Positions 50,506 through 63,354 of a DNA stretch of 64,000 nucleotides are shown here, piece after piece; position 1 is the stretch's first letter, and every line of letters begins with the position of its first letter. The position numbers and the translations under genes were made by a program. This DNA comes from Sacculina carcini (Eukaryota; Arthropoda; Thecostraca; Sacculinidae), in contig OU696587.1 of the NCBI GenBank assembly GCA_916048095.2, positions 7,724,493 through 7,788,492 on the forward strand, given 5' to 3'. The notes beneath the pieces are model-generated. The model ran no database searches. It saw only the letters and a list, made by a program, of their open reading frames with translations, and had not been told where the DNA came from.

Positions 50506-51510
50506 TAACTGTTACCTAAGTGTGCCCTAAGTGTGCCCTAAGTGTTACCTAAGTGTGCCCTAACTGTTACCTAAGTGTGCCCTAAGTGTTACCTAAGTGT
50601 GCCCTAAGTGTTACCTAAGTGTGCCCTAAGTGTTACCTAAGTGTGCCCTAAGTGTTACCTAAGTGTGCCCTAAGTGTTACCTAAGTGTGCCCTAAGTGTT
50701 ACCTAAGTGTTACCTAAGTGTTACCTAAGTGTTACCTAAGTGTTACCTAAGTGTTACCTAAGTGTTACCTAAGTGTGCCTTAAGTGTTACCTAAGTATGC
50801 CCTAAGTGTTGCCTAAGTGTGCCCTAAGTGTTACCTAAGTGTGCCCTAAGTGTGCCCTAAGTGTTACCTAAGTGTGCCCTAAGTGTTACCTAAGTGTGCC
50901 CTAAGTGTTACCTAAGTGTATCCTAAGTGTTACCTAAGTGTGCCCTAAGTGTTACCTAAGTGTGCCCTAAGTGTTACCTAACTGTGCCCCAACTGTTACC
51001 CAAGTGTTACCTAAGTGTTACCTAAGTGTGCCCTAAGTGTTACCTAAGTGTGCCCTAAGTGTTACCTAAGTGTTACCTAAGTGTGCCCTAAGTGTGCCCT
51101 AAGTGTTACCTAACTGTTACCTAAGTGTGCCCTAAGTGTGCCCTAAGTGTTACCTAAGTGTGCCCTAAGTGTTACCTAAGTGTGCCCTAAGTGTTACCTA
51201 AGTGTGCCCTAAGTGTTACCTAAGTGTGCCCTAAGTGTTACCTAAGTGTGCCCTAAGTGTTACCTAAGTGTGCCCTAAGTGTTACCTAAGTGTTACCTAA
51301 GTGTTACCTAAGTGTTACCTAAGTGTACCCTAAGTGTTACCTAAGTGTTACCCAAGTGTTACCCAAGTGTTACCTAAGTGTTACCTAAGTGTTACCTAAG
51401 TTTTACCTAAGTGTGCCCTAAGTGTGCCCTAAGTGTGCCCTAAGTGTTACCTAAGTGTTACCTAAGTGTGCCCTAAGTGTTACCTAAGTGTGCCCTAAGT
51501 GTGCCCTAAG

Positions 51511-54500
51511 TGTTACCTAAGTGTGCCCTAAGTGTTACCTAAGTGTGCCCTAAGTGTTACCTAAGTGTGCCCTAAGTGTGCCCTAAGTGTTACCTAAGTG
51601 TGCCCTAAGTGTTACCTAAGTGTGCCCTAAGTGTTACCTAAGTGTGCCCTAAGTGTTACCTAAGTGTGCCCTAAGTGTTACCTAAGTGTGCCCTAAGTGT
51701 TACCTAACTGTTACCTAAGTGTTACCTAAGTGTTACCTAAGTGTGCCCTAAGTGTGCCTTAAGTGTTACCTAAGTGTTACCTAAGTGTGCCCTAAGTGTG
51801 CCCTAAGTGTTACCTAAGTATGCCCTAAGTGTTGCCTAAGTGTGCCCTAAGTGTTACCTAAGTGTGCCCTAAGTGTGCCCTAAGTGTTACCTAAGTGTGC
51901 CCTAAGTGTTACCTAAGTGTGCCCTAAGTGTTACCTAAGTGTATCCTAAGTGTTACCTAAGTGTTACCTAAGTGTTACCCAAGTGTTACCTAAGTGTTAC
52001 CTAAGTGTTACCCAAGTGTTACCTAAGTGTTACCTAAGTGTGCCCTAAGTGTTACCTAAGTGTGCCCTAAGTGTTACCTAACTGTTACCTAAGTGTTACC
52101 TAAGTGTTACCTAAGTGTGCCCTAAGTGTGCCCTAAGTGTTACCTAAGTGTTACCTAAGTGTGCCCTAAGTGTGCCCTAAGTGTTACCTAAGTATGCCCT
52201 AAGTGTTGCCTAAGTGTGCCCTAAGTGTTACCTAAGTGTGCCCTAAGTGTGCCCTAAGTGTTACCTAAGTGTGCCCTAAGTGTTACCTAAGTGTGCCCTA
52301 AGTGTTACCTAAGTGTATCCTAAGTGTTACCTAAGTGTTACCTAAGTGTTACCCAAGTGTTACCTAAGTGTTACCTAAGTGTTACCTAAGTGTTACCTAA
52401 GTGTTACCTAAGTGTTACCTAAGTGTGCCCTAACTGTTACCTAAGTGTGCCCTAAGTGTTACCTAAGTGTTACCTAAGTGTTACCTAAGTGTTACCTAAG
52501 TGTTACCTAAGTGTTACCTAAGTGTGCCCTAACTGTTACCTAAGTGTGCCCTAAGTGTGCCCTAAGTGTTACCTAAGTGTGCCCTAACTGTTACCTAAGT
52601 GTGCCCTAAGTGTTACCTAAGTGTGCCCTAAGTGTTACCTAAGTGTGCCCTAAGTGTTACCTAAGTGTTACCCAAGTGTGCCCTAACTGTTACCTAAGTG
52701 TGCCCTAACTGTTACCTAAGTGTGCCCTAAGTGTTACCTAAGTGTGCCCTAAGTGTTACCTAAGTGTTACCTAAGTGTGCCCTAAGTGTTACCTAAGTGT
52801 GCCCTAAGTGTTACCCAAGTGTGCCCTAAGTGTTACCTAACTGTGCCCCAACTGTTACCTAAGTGTTACTTAAGTGTTACCTAAGTGTGCCCTAACTGTT
52901 ACCTAAGTGTGCCCTAAGTGTAGCCTAAGTGTTACCTAAGTGTTACCTAAGTGTTACCTAAGTGTTACCTAAGTGTACCCTAAGTGTACCCTAAGTGATA
53001 CCTAAGTGTTACCTAAGTGTTACCTAAGTGTTACCTAAGTGTGCCCTAAGTGTGCCCTAAGTGTGCCCTAAGTGTTACCTAAGTGTGCCCTAAGTGTTAC
53101 CTATGTGTGCCCTAAGTGTTACCTAAGTGTGCCCTAAGTGTTACCTAAGTGTGCCCTAAGTGTTACCTAAGTGTGCCCTAAGTGTTACCTAACTGTGCCC
53201 CAACTTTTACCTAAGTGTTACCTAAGTGTTACCTAAGTGTGCCCTAAGTGTTACCTAACTGTTACCTAAGTGTTACCTAAGTGTTACCTAAGTGTGCCCT
53301 AAGTGTGCCCTAAGTGTTACCTAAGTGTTACCTAAGTGTGCCCTAAGTGTGCCCTAAGTGTTACCTAAGTATGCCCTAAGTGTTGCCTAAGTGTGCCCTA
53401 AGTGTTACCTAAGTGTGCCCTAAGTGTGCCCTAAGTGTTACCTAAGTGTACCCTAAGTGTTACCTAAGTGTGCCCTAAGTGTTACCTAAGTGTATCCTAA
53501 GTGTTACCTAAGTGTTACCTAAGTGTTACCCAAGTGTTACCTAAGTGTTACCTAAGTGTTACCCAAGTGTTACCTAAGTGTTACCTAAGTGTGCCCTAAG
53601 TGTTACCTAAGTGTGCCCTAAGTGTTACCTAAGTGTTACCTAAGTGTTACCTAAGTGTTACCTAAGTGTGCCCTAAGTGTGCCCTAACTGTTACCTAAGT
53701 GTGCCCTAAGTGTTACCTAAGTGTGCCCTAAGTGTTACCTAAGTGTGCCCTAAGTGTGCCCTAAGTGTTACCTAAGTGTGCCCTAAGTGTTACCTAAGTG
53801 TGCCCTAAGTGTTACCTAAGTGTGCCCTAAGTGTGCCCTAAGTGTTACCTAAGTGTGCCCTAAGTGTTACCTAAGTGTGCCCTAAGTGTTACCTAAGTGT
53901 GCCCTAAGTGTTACCTAAGTGTGCCCTAAGTGTTACCTAAGTGTGCCCTAAGTGTTACCTAACTGTTACCTAAGTGTTACCTAAGTGTTACCTAAGTGTG
54001 CCCTAAGTGTGCCTTAAGTGTTACCTAAGTGTTACCTAAGTGTGCCCTAAGTGTGCCCTAAGTGTTACCTAAGTATGCCCTAAGTGTTGCCTAAGTGTGC
54101 CCTAAGTGTTACCTAAGTGTGCCCTAAGTGTGCCCTAAGTGTTACCTAAGTGTGCCCTAAGTGTTACCTAAGTGTGCCCTAAGTGTTACCTAAGTGTATC
54201 CTAAGTGTTACCTAAGTGTTACCTAAGTGTTACCCAAGTGTTACCTAAGTGTTACCTAAGTGTTACCCAAGTGTTACCTAAGTGTTACCTAAGTGTGCCC
54301 TAAGTGTTACCTAAGTGTGCCCTAAGTGTTACCTAAGTGTGCCCTAACTGTTACCTAAGTGTGCCCTAAGTGTGCCCTAAGTGTTACCTAAGTGTGCCCT
54401 AACTGTTACCTAAGTGTGCCCTAAGTGTTACCTAAGTGTGCCCTAAGTGTTACCTAAGTGTGCCCTAAGTGTTACCTAAGTGTGCCCTAAGTGTTACCTA

Positions 54501-55220
54501 AGTGTGCCCTAAGTGTTACCTAAGTGTGCCCTAAGTGTTACCTAAGTGTTACCTAAGTGTTACCTAAGTGTTACCTAAGTGTTACCTAAGTGTTACCTAA
54601 GTGTTACCTAAGTGTGCCTTAAGTGTTACCTAAGTATGCCCTAAGTGTTGCCTAAGTGTGCCCTAAGTGTTACCTAAGTGTGCCCTAAGTGTGCCCTAAG
54701 TGTTACCTAAGTGTGCCCTAAGTGTTACCTAAGTGTGCCCTAAGTGTTACCTAAGTGTATCCTAAGTGTTACCTAAGTGTGCCCTAAGTGTTACCTAAGT
54801 GTGCCCTAAGTGTTACCTAACTGTGCCCCAACTGTTACCCAAGTGTTACCTAAGTGTTACCTAAGTGTGCCCTAAGTGTTACCTAAGTGTGCCCTAAGTG
54901 TTACCTAAGTGTTACCTAAGTGTGCCCTAAGTGTGCCCTAAGTGTTACCTAACTGTTACCTAAGTGTGCCCTAAGTGTGCCCTAAGTGTTACCTAAGTGT
55001 GCCCTAAGTGTTACCTAAGTGTGCCCTAAGTGTTACCTAAGTGTGCCCTAAGTGTTACCTAAGTGTGCCCTAAGTGTTACCTAAGTGTGCCCTAAGTGTT
55101 ACCTAAGTGTTACCTAAGTGTTACCTAAGTGTTACCTAAGTGTACCCTAAGTGTTACCTAAGTGTTACCCAAGTGTTACCCAAGTGTTACCTAAGTGTTA
55201 CCTAAGTGTTACCTAAGTTT
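51511..55220. repeat. 3,861-bp-offset block, copy 2
   Basis: Next copy in the same series, with markers at 51,816, 52,190, 53,367, 54,071, 54,632 and 55,215. Confidence 0.8.
53191..53388. repeat. Module core copy 20
   Basis: Copy of 49,330 at offset 3,861; it has its own copy at 59,890 (offset 6,699). Confidence 0.9.
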
Positions 55221-56457
55221 TACCTAAGTGTGCCCTAAGTGTGCCCTAAGTGTGCCCTAAGTGTTACCTAAGTGTTACCTAAGTGTGCCCTAAGTTTGCC
55301 CTAAGTGTTACCTAAGTATGTCCTAAGTGTTACCTAAGTGTGCCCTAAGTGTGCCCTAAGTGTGCCCTAAGTGTTACCTAAGTGTGCCCTAAGTGTTACC
55401 TAAGTGTATCCTAAGTGTTACCTAAGTGTTACCTAAGTGTTACCCAAGTGTTACCTAAGTGTTACCTAAGTGTGCCCTAAGTTTGCCCTAAGTGTTACCT
55501 AAGTGTGCCCTAACTGTTACCTAAGTGTGCCCTAAGTGTTACCTAAGTGTTACCTAAGTGTTACCTAAGTGTTACCTAAGTGTTACCTAAGTGTTACCTA
55601 AGTGTGCCCTAACTGTTACCTAAGTGTGCCCTAAGTGTGCCCTAAGTGTTACCTAAGTGTGCCCTAACTGTTACCTAAGTGTGCCCTAAGTGTTACCTAA
55701 GTGTTACCTAAGTGTGCCCTAAGTGTTACCTAAGTGTGCCCTAACTGTTACCTAAGTGTGCCCTAACTGTTACCTAAGTGTGCCCTAAGTGTTTCCTAAG
55801 TGTTACCTAAGTGTTACCTAAGTGTGCCCTAAGTGTGCCCTAAGTGTTACCTAAGTGTGCCCTAAGTGTTACCTAAGTGTTACCTAAGTGTTACCTAAGT
55901 GTTACCTAAGTGTTACCTAAGTGTGCCCTAAGTGTGCCCTAACTGTTACCTAAGTGTGCCCTAAGTGTTACCTAAGTGTTACCTATGTGTGCCCTAACTG
56001 TTACCTAAGTGTGCCCTAATTGTTACCTAAGTGTGCCCTAACTGTTACCTAAGTGTTACCTAAGTGTTACCTAAGTGTGCCCTAAGTGTTACCTAAGTGT
56101 GCCCTAACTGTTACCTAAGTGTGCCCTAAGTGTTACTTAAGTGTTACCTAAGTGTGCCCTAACTGTTACCTAAGTGTGCCCTAAGTGTAGCCTAAGTGTT
56201 ACCTAAGTGTTACCTAAGTGTTACCTAAGTGTTACCTAAGTGTACCCTAAGTGTACCCTAAGTGATACCTAAGTGTTACCTAAGTGTTACCTAAGTGTTA
56301 CCTAAGTGTGCCCTAAGTGTGCCCTAAGTGTGCCCTAAGTGTTACCTAAGTGTGCCCTAAGTGTTACCTATGTGTGCCCTAAGTGTTACCTAAGTGTGCC
56401 CTAAGTGTTACCTAAGTGTGCCCTAAGTGTTACCTAAGTGTGCCCTAAGTGATACCT

Positions 56458-56655
56458 AACTGTGCCCCAACTTTTACCTAAGTGTTACCTAAGTGTTACC
56501 TAAGTGTGCCCTAAGTGTTACCTAACTGTTACCTAAGTGTTACCTAAGTGTTACCTAAGTGTGCCCTAAGTGTGCCCTAAGTGTTACCTAAGTGTTACCT
56601 AAGTGTGCCCTAAGTGTGCCCTAAGTGTTACCTAAGTATGCCCTAAGTGTTGCCT
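56458..56655. repeat. Module core copy 21 (GATA-preceded)
   Basis: Copy of 42,906 at offset 13,552, with the same preceding AAGTGATACCT. Confidence 0.9.
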
Positions 56656-57810
56656 AAGTGTGCCCTAAGTGTTACCTAAGTGTGCCCTAAGTGTGCCCTA
56701 AGTGTTACCTAAGTGTACCCTAAGTGTTACCTAAGTGTGCCCTAAGTGTTACCTAAGTGTATCCTAAGTGTTACCTAAGTGTTACCTAAGTGTTACCCAA
56801 GTGTTACCCAAGTGTTACCTAAGTGTGCCCTAAGTTTGCCCTAAGTGTTACCTAAGTGTGCCCTAACTGTTACCTAAGTGTGCCCTAAGTGTTACCTAAG
56901 TGTTACCTAAGTGTTACCTAAGTGTTACCTAAGTGTTACCTAAGTGTTACCTAAGTGTGCCCTAACTGTTACCTAAGTGTGCCCTAAGTGTGCCCTAAGT
57001 GTTACCTAAGTGTGCCCTAACTGTTACCTAAGTGTGCCCTAAGTGTTACCTAAGTGTTACCTAAGTGTGCCCTAAGTGTTACCTAAGTGTGCCCTAACTG
57101 TTACCTAAGTGTGCCCTAACTGTTACCTAAGTGTGCCCTAAGTGTTTCCTAAGTGTTACCTAAGTGTTACCTAAGTGTGCCCTAAGTGTGCCCTAAGTGT
57201 TACCTAAGTGTGCCCTAAGTGTTACCTAAGTGTTACCTAAGTGTTACCTAAGTGTTACCTAAGTGTTACCTAAGTGTGCCCTAAGTGTGCCCTAACTGTT
57301 ACCTAAGTGTGCCCTAAGTGTTACCTAAGTGTTACCTATGTGTGCCCTAACTGTTACCTAAGTGTGCCCTAATTGTTACCTAAGTGTGCCCTAACTGTTA
57401 CCTAAGTGTTACCTAAGTGTTACCTAAGTGTGCCCTAAGTGTTACCTAAGTGTGCCCTAACTGTTACCTAAGTGTGCCCTAAGTGTTACTTAAGTGTTAC
57501 CTAAGTGTGCCCTAACTGTTACCTAAGTGTGCCCTAAGTGTAGCCTAAGTGTTACCTAAGTGTTACCTAAGTGTTACCTAAGTGTTACCTAAGTGTACCC
57601 TAAGTGTACCCTAAGTGATACCTAAGTGTTACCTAAGTGTTACCTAAGTGTTACCTAAGTGTGCCCTAAGTGTGCCCTAAGTGTGCCCTAAGTGTTACCT
57701 AAGTGTGCCCTAAGTGTTACCTATGTGTGCCCTAAGTGTTACCTAAGTGTGCCCTAAGTGTTACCTAAGTGTGCCCTAAGTGTTACCTAAGTGTGCCCTA
57801 AGTGATACCT

Positions 57811-58008
57811 AACTGTGCCCCAACTTTTACCTAAGTGTTACCTAAGTGTTACCTAAGTGTGCCCTAAGTGTTACCTAACTGTTACCTAAGTGTTACCTAA
57901 GTGTTACCTAAGTGTGCCCTAAGTGTGCCCTAAGTGTTACCTAAGTGTTACCTAAGTGTGCCCTAAGTGTGCCCTAAGTGTTACCTAAGTATGCCCTAAG
58001 TGTTGCCT
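57811..58008. repeat. Module core copy 22 (GATA-preceded)
   Basis: 1,353 bp after 56,458, repeating the spacing of 42,906 to 44,259. The pair was therefore copied as a pair. Confidence 0.9.
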
Positions 58009-58724
58009 AAGTGTGCCCTAAGTGTTACCTAAGTGTGCCCTAAGTGTGCCCTAAGTGTTACCTAAGTGTACCCTAAGTGTTACCTAAGTGTGCCCTAAGT
58101 GTTACCTAAGTGTATCCTAAGTGTTACCTAAGTGTTACCTAAGTGTTACCCAAGTGTTACCTAAGTGTTACCTAAGTGTGCCCTAAGTGTTACCTAAGTG
58201 TGCCCTAAGTGTTACCTAAGTGTTACCTAAGTGTTACCTAAGTGTTACCTAAGTGTGCCCTAACTGTTACCTAAGTGTGCCCTAAGTGTTACCTAAGTGT
58301 GCCCTAAGTGTTACCTAAGTGTGCCCTAAGTGTTACCTAAGTGTGCCCTAAGTGTGCCCTAAGTGTTACCTAAGTGTGCCCTAAGTGTTACCTAAGTGTG
58401 CCCTAAGTGTTACCTAAGTGTGCCCTAAGTGTGCCCTAAGTGTTACCTAAGTGTGCCCTAAGTGTTACCTAAGTGTGCCCTAAGTGTTACCTAAGTGTGC
58501 CCTAAGTGTTACCTAAGTGTGCCCTAAGTGTTACCTAAGTGTGCCCTAAGTGTTACCTAACTGTTACCTAAGTGTTACCTAAGTGTTACCTAAGTGTGCC
58601 CTAAGTGTGCCTTAAGTGTTACCTAAGTGTTACCTAAGTGTGCCCTAAGTGTGCCCTAAGTGTTACCTAAGTGTGCCCTAAGTGTTACCTAAGTGTTACC
58701 TAAGTGTTACCTAAGTGTTACCTA

Positions 58725-59095
58725 AGTGTACCCTAAGTGTTACCTAAGTGTTACCCAAGTGTTACCCAAGTGTTACCTAAGTGTTACCTAAGTGTTACCT
58801 AAGTTTTACCTAAGTGTGCCCTAAGTGTGCCCTAAGTGTGCCCTAAGTGTTACCTAAGTGTTACCTAAGTGTGCCCTAAGTTTGCCCTAAGTGTTACCTA
58901 AGTATGTCCTAAGTGTTACCTAAGTGTGCCCTAAGTGTGCCCTAAGTGTGCCCTAAGTGTTACCTAAGTGTGCCCTAAGTGTTACCTAAGTGTATCCTAA
59001 GTGTTACCTAAGTGTTACCTAAGTGTTACCCAAGTGTTACCCAAGTGTTACCTAAGTGTGCCCTAAGTTTGCCCTAAGTGTTACCTAAGTGTGCC
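58725..59095. repeat. Short extra copy of the 55.1-55.5 kb segment
   Basis: AAGTTTTACCT at 58,801 and AAGTATGTCCT at 58,900 repeat 55,215 and 55,314 at offset 3,586 bp, together with AAGTTTGCCCT. The piece sits between the two larger blocks. Confidence 0.7.
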
Positions 59096-59889
59096 CTAAC
59101 TGTTACCTAAGTGTTACCTAAGTGTGCCCTAACTGTTACCTAAGTGTGCCCTAAGTGTTACCTAAGTGTTACCTAAGTGTTACCTAAGTGTTACCTAAGT
59201 GTTACCTAAGTGTTACCTAAGTGTGCCCTAACTGTTACCTAAGTGTGCCCTAAGTGTGCCCTAAGTGTTACCTAAGTGTGCCCTAACTGTTACCTAAGTG
59301 TGCCCTAAGTGTTACCTAAGTGTGCCCTAAGTGTTACCTAAGTGTGCCCTAAGTGTTACCTAAGTGTTACCCAAGTGTGCCCTAACTGTTACCTAAGTGT
59401 GCCCTAACTGTTACCTAAGTGTGCCCTAAGTGTTACCTAAGTGTGCCCTAAGTGTTACCTAAGTGTTACCTAAGTGTGCCCTAAGTGTTACCTAAGTGTG
59501 CCCTAAGTGTTACCCAAGTGTGCCCTAAGTGTTACCTAACTGTGCCCCAACTGTTACCTAAGTGTTACTTAAGTGTTACCTAAGTGTGCCCTAACTGTTA
59601 CCTAAGTGTGCCCTAAGTGTAGCCTAAGTGTTACCTAAGTGTTACCTAAGTGTTACCTAAGTATTACCTAAGTGTACCCTAAGTGTACCCTAAGTGATAC
59701 CTAAGTGTTACCTAAGTGTTACCTAAGTGTTACCTAAGTGTGCCCTAAGTGTGCCCTAAGTGTGCCCTAAGTGTTACCTAAGTGTGCCCTAAGTGTTACC
59801 TATGTGTGCCCTAAGTGTTACCTAAGTGTGCCCTAAGTGTTACCTAAGTGTGCCCTAAGTGTTACCTAAGTGTGCCCTAAGTGTTACCT

Positions 59890-60087
59890 AACTGTGCCCC
59901 AACTTTTACCTAAGTGTTACCTAAGTGTTACCTAAGTGTGCCCTAAGTGTTACCTAACTGTTACCTAAGTGTTACCTAAGTGTTACCTAAGTGTGCCCTA
60001 AGTGTGCCCTAAGTGTTACCTAAGTGTTACCTAAGTGTGCCCTAAGTGTGCCCTAAGTGTTACCTAAGTATGCCCTAAGTGTTGCCT
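59890..60087. repeat. Module core copy 23
   Basis: Copy of 53,191 at offset 6,699. Upstream, near 59,660, there is a single AAGTATTACCT that I saw nowhere else. Confidence 0.9.
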
Positions 60088-63000
60088 AAGTGTGCCCTAA
60101 GTGTTACCTAAGTGTGCCCTAAGTGTGCCCTAAGTGTTACCTAAGTGTACCCTAAGTGTTACCTAAGTGTGCCCTAAGTGTTACCTAAGTGTATCCTAAG
60201 TGTTACCTAAGTGTTACCTAAGTGTTACCCAAGTGTTACCTAAGTGTTACCTAAGTGTTACCCAAGTGTTACCTAAGTGTTACCTAAGTGTGCCCTAAGT
60301 GTTACCTAAGTGTGCCCTAAGTGTTACCTAAGTGTTACCTAAGTGTTACCTAAGTGTTACCTAAGTGTGCCCTAAGTGTGCCCTAACTGTTACCTAAGTG
60401 TGCCCTAAGTGTTACCTAAGTGTGCCCTAAGTGTTACCTAAGTGTGCCCTAAGTGTGCCCTAAGTGTTACCTAAGTGTGCCCTAAGTGTTACCTAAGTGT
60501 GCCCTAAGTGTTACCTAAGTGTGCCCTAAGTGTGCCCTAAGTGTTACCTAAGTGTGCCCTAAGTGTTACCTAAGTGTGCCCTAAGTGTTACCTAAGTGTG
60601 CCCTAAGTGTTACCTAAGTGTGCCCTAAGTGTTACCTAAGTGTGCCCTAAGTGTTACCTAACTGTTACCTAAGTGTTACCTAAGTGTTACCTAAGTGTGC
60701 CCTAAGTGTGCCTTAAGTGTTACCTAAGTGTTACCTAAGTGTGCCCTAAGTGTGCCCTAAGTGTTACCTAAGTATGCCCTAAGTGTTGCCTAAGTGTGCC
60801 CTAAGTGTTACCTAAGTGTGCCCTAAGTGTGCCCTAAGTGTTACCTAAGTGTGCCCTAAGTGTTACCTAAGTGTGCCCTAAGTGTTACCTAAGTGTATCC
60901 TAAGTGTTACCTAAGTGTTACCTAAGTGTTACCCAAGTGTTACCTAAGTGTTACCTAAGTGTTACCCAAGTGTTACCTAAGTGTTACCTAAGTGTGCCCT
61001 AAGTGTTACCTAAGTGTGCCCTAAGTGTTACCTAAGTGTGCCCTAACTGTTACCTAAGTGTGCCCTAAGTGTGCCCTAAGTGTTACCTAAGTGTGCCCTA
61101 ACTGTTACCTAAGTGTGCCCTAAGTGTTACCTAAGTGTGCCCTAAGTGTTACCTAAGTGTGCCCTAAGTGTTACCTAAGTGTGCCCTAAGTGTTACCTAA
61201 GTGTGCCCTAAGTGTTACCTAAGTGTGCCCTAAGTGTTACCTAAGTGTTACCTAAGTGTTACCTAAGTGTTACCTAAGTGTTACCTAAGTGTTACCTAAG
61301 TGTTACCTAAGTGTGCCTTAAGTGTTACCTAAGTATGCCCTAAGTGTTGCCTAAGTGTGCCCTAAGTGTTACCTAAGTGTGCCCTAAGTGTGCCCTAAGT
61401 GTTACCTAAGTGTGCCCTAAGTGTTACCTAAGTGTGCCCTAAGTGTTACCTAAGTGTATCCTAAGTGTTACCTAAGTGTGCCCTAAGTGTTACCTAAGTG
61501 TGCCCTAAGTGTTACCTAACTGTGCCCCAACTGTTACCCAAGTGTTACCTAAGTGTTACCTAAGTGTGCCCTAAGTGTTACCTAAGTGTGCCCTAAGTGT
61601 TACCTAAGTGTTACCTAAGTGTGCCCTAAGTGTGCCCTAAGTGTTACCTAACTGTTACCTAAGTGTGCCCTAAGTGTGCCCTAAGTGTTACCTAAGTGTG
61701 CCCTAAGTGTTACCTAAGTGTGCCCTAAGTGTTACCTAAGTGTGCCCTAAGTGTTACCTAAGTGTGCCCTAAGTGTTACCTAAGTGTGCCCTAAGTGTTA
61801 CCTAAGTGTTACCTAAGTGTTACCTAAGTGTTACCTAAGTGTACCCTAAGTGTTACCTAAGTGTTACCCAAGTGTTACCCAAGTGTTACCTAAGTGTTAC
61901 CTAAGTGTTACCTAAGTTTTACCTAAGTGTGCCCTAAGTGTGCCCTAAGTGTGCCCTAAGTGTTACCTAAGTGTTACCTAAGTGTGCCCTAAGTTTGCCC
62001 TAAGTGTTACCTAAGTATGTCCTAAGTGTTACCTAAGTGTGCCCTAAGTGTGCCCTAAGTGTGCCCTAAGTGTTACCTAAGTGTGCCCTAAGTGTTACCT
62101 AAGTGTATCCTAAGTGTTACCTAAGTGTTACCTAAGTGTTACCCAAGTGTTACCCAAGTGTTACCTAAGTGTGCCCTAAGTTTGCCCTAAGTGTTACCTA
62201 AGTGTGCCCTAACTGTTACCTAAGTGTGCCCTAAGTGTTACCTAAGTGTTACCTAAGTGTTACCTAAGTGTTACCTAAGTGTTACCTAAGTGTTACCTAA
62301 GTGTGCCCTAACTGTTACCTAAGTGTGCCCTAAGTGTGCCCTAAGTGTTACCTAAGTGTGCCCTAACTGTTACCTAAGTGTGCCCTAAGTGTTACCTAAG
62401 TGTTACCTAAGTGTGCCCTAAGTGTTACCTAAGTGTGCCCTAACTGTTACCTAAGTGTGCCCTAACTGTTACCTAAGTGTGCCCTAAGTGTTTCCTAAGT
62501 GTTACCTAAGTGTTACCTAAGTGTGCCCTAAGTGTGCCCTAAGTGTTACCTAAGTGTGCCCTAAGTGTTACCTAAGTGTTACCTAAGTGTTACCTAAGTG
62601 TTACCTAAGTGTTACCTAAGTGTGCCCTAAGTGTGCCCTAACTGTTACCTAAGTGTGCCCTAAGTGTTACCTAAGTGTTACCTATGTGTGCCCTAACTGT
62701 TACCTAAGTGTGCCCTAATTGTTACCTAAGTGTGCCCTAACTGTTACCTAAGTGTTACCTAAGTGTTACCTAAGTGTGCCCTAAGTGTTACCTAAGTGTG
62801 CCCTAACTGTTACCTAAGTGTGCCCTAAGTGTTACTTAAGTGTTACCTAAGTGTGCCCTAACTGTTACCTAAGTGTGCCCTAAGTGTAGCCTAAGTGTTA
62901 CCTAAGTGTTACCTAAGTGTTACCTAAGTGTTACCTAAGTGTACCCTAAGTGTACCCTAAGTGATACCTAAGTGTTACCTAAGTGTTACCTAAGTGTTAC

Positions 63001-63156
63001 CTAAGTGTGCCCTAAGTGTGCCCTAAGTGTGCCCTAAGTGTTACCTAAGTGTGCCCTAAGTGTTACCTATGTGTGCCCTAAGTGTTACCTAAGTGTGCCC
63101 TAAGTGTTACCTAAGTGTGCCCTAAGTGTTACCTAAGTGTGCCCTAAGTGATACCT

Positions 63157-63354
63157 AACTGTGCCCCAACTTTTACCTAAGTGTTACCTAAGTGTTACCT
63201 AAGTGTGCCCTAAGTGTTACCTAACTGTTACCTAAGTGTTACCTAAGTGTTACCTAAGTGTGCCCTAAGTGTGCCCTAAGTGTTACCTAAGTGTTACCTA
63301 AGTGTGCCCTAAGTGTGCCCTAAGTGTTACCTAAGTATGCCCTAAGTGTTGCCT
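63157..63354. repeat. Module core copy 24 (GATA-preceded)
   Basis: Copy of 56,458 at offset 6,699, the last core before the window edge. Confidence 0.9.

Larger units (their letters stand above)
47650..51400. repeat. 3,861-bp-offset block, copy 1
   Basis: AAGTATGCCCT at 47,955, 48,329 and 49,506 recur at +3,861. At 50,232 and 50,793 the offset is 3,839, and at AAGTTTTACCT 51,398 it is 3,817: two units lost twice. Confidence 0.8.
52420..57301. repeat. 6,699-bp-offset block, copy 1
   Basis: 609 units. Ten or more markers, from the AACTGTGCCCC at 52,839 to the AAGTGTTTCCT near 57,140, recur exactly 6,699 bp later. Confidence 0.87.
53191..58660. repeat. 13.55-kb-offset block, copy 2
   Basis: Shares AAGTATGTCCT, AAGTTTTACCT, AAGTTTGCCCT and AAGTGTGCCTT, and the double GATA-preceded cores, with copy 1. 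Whole-unit indels are the main length difference. Confidence 0.75.
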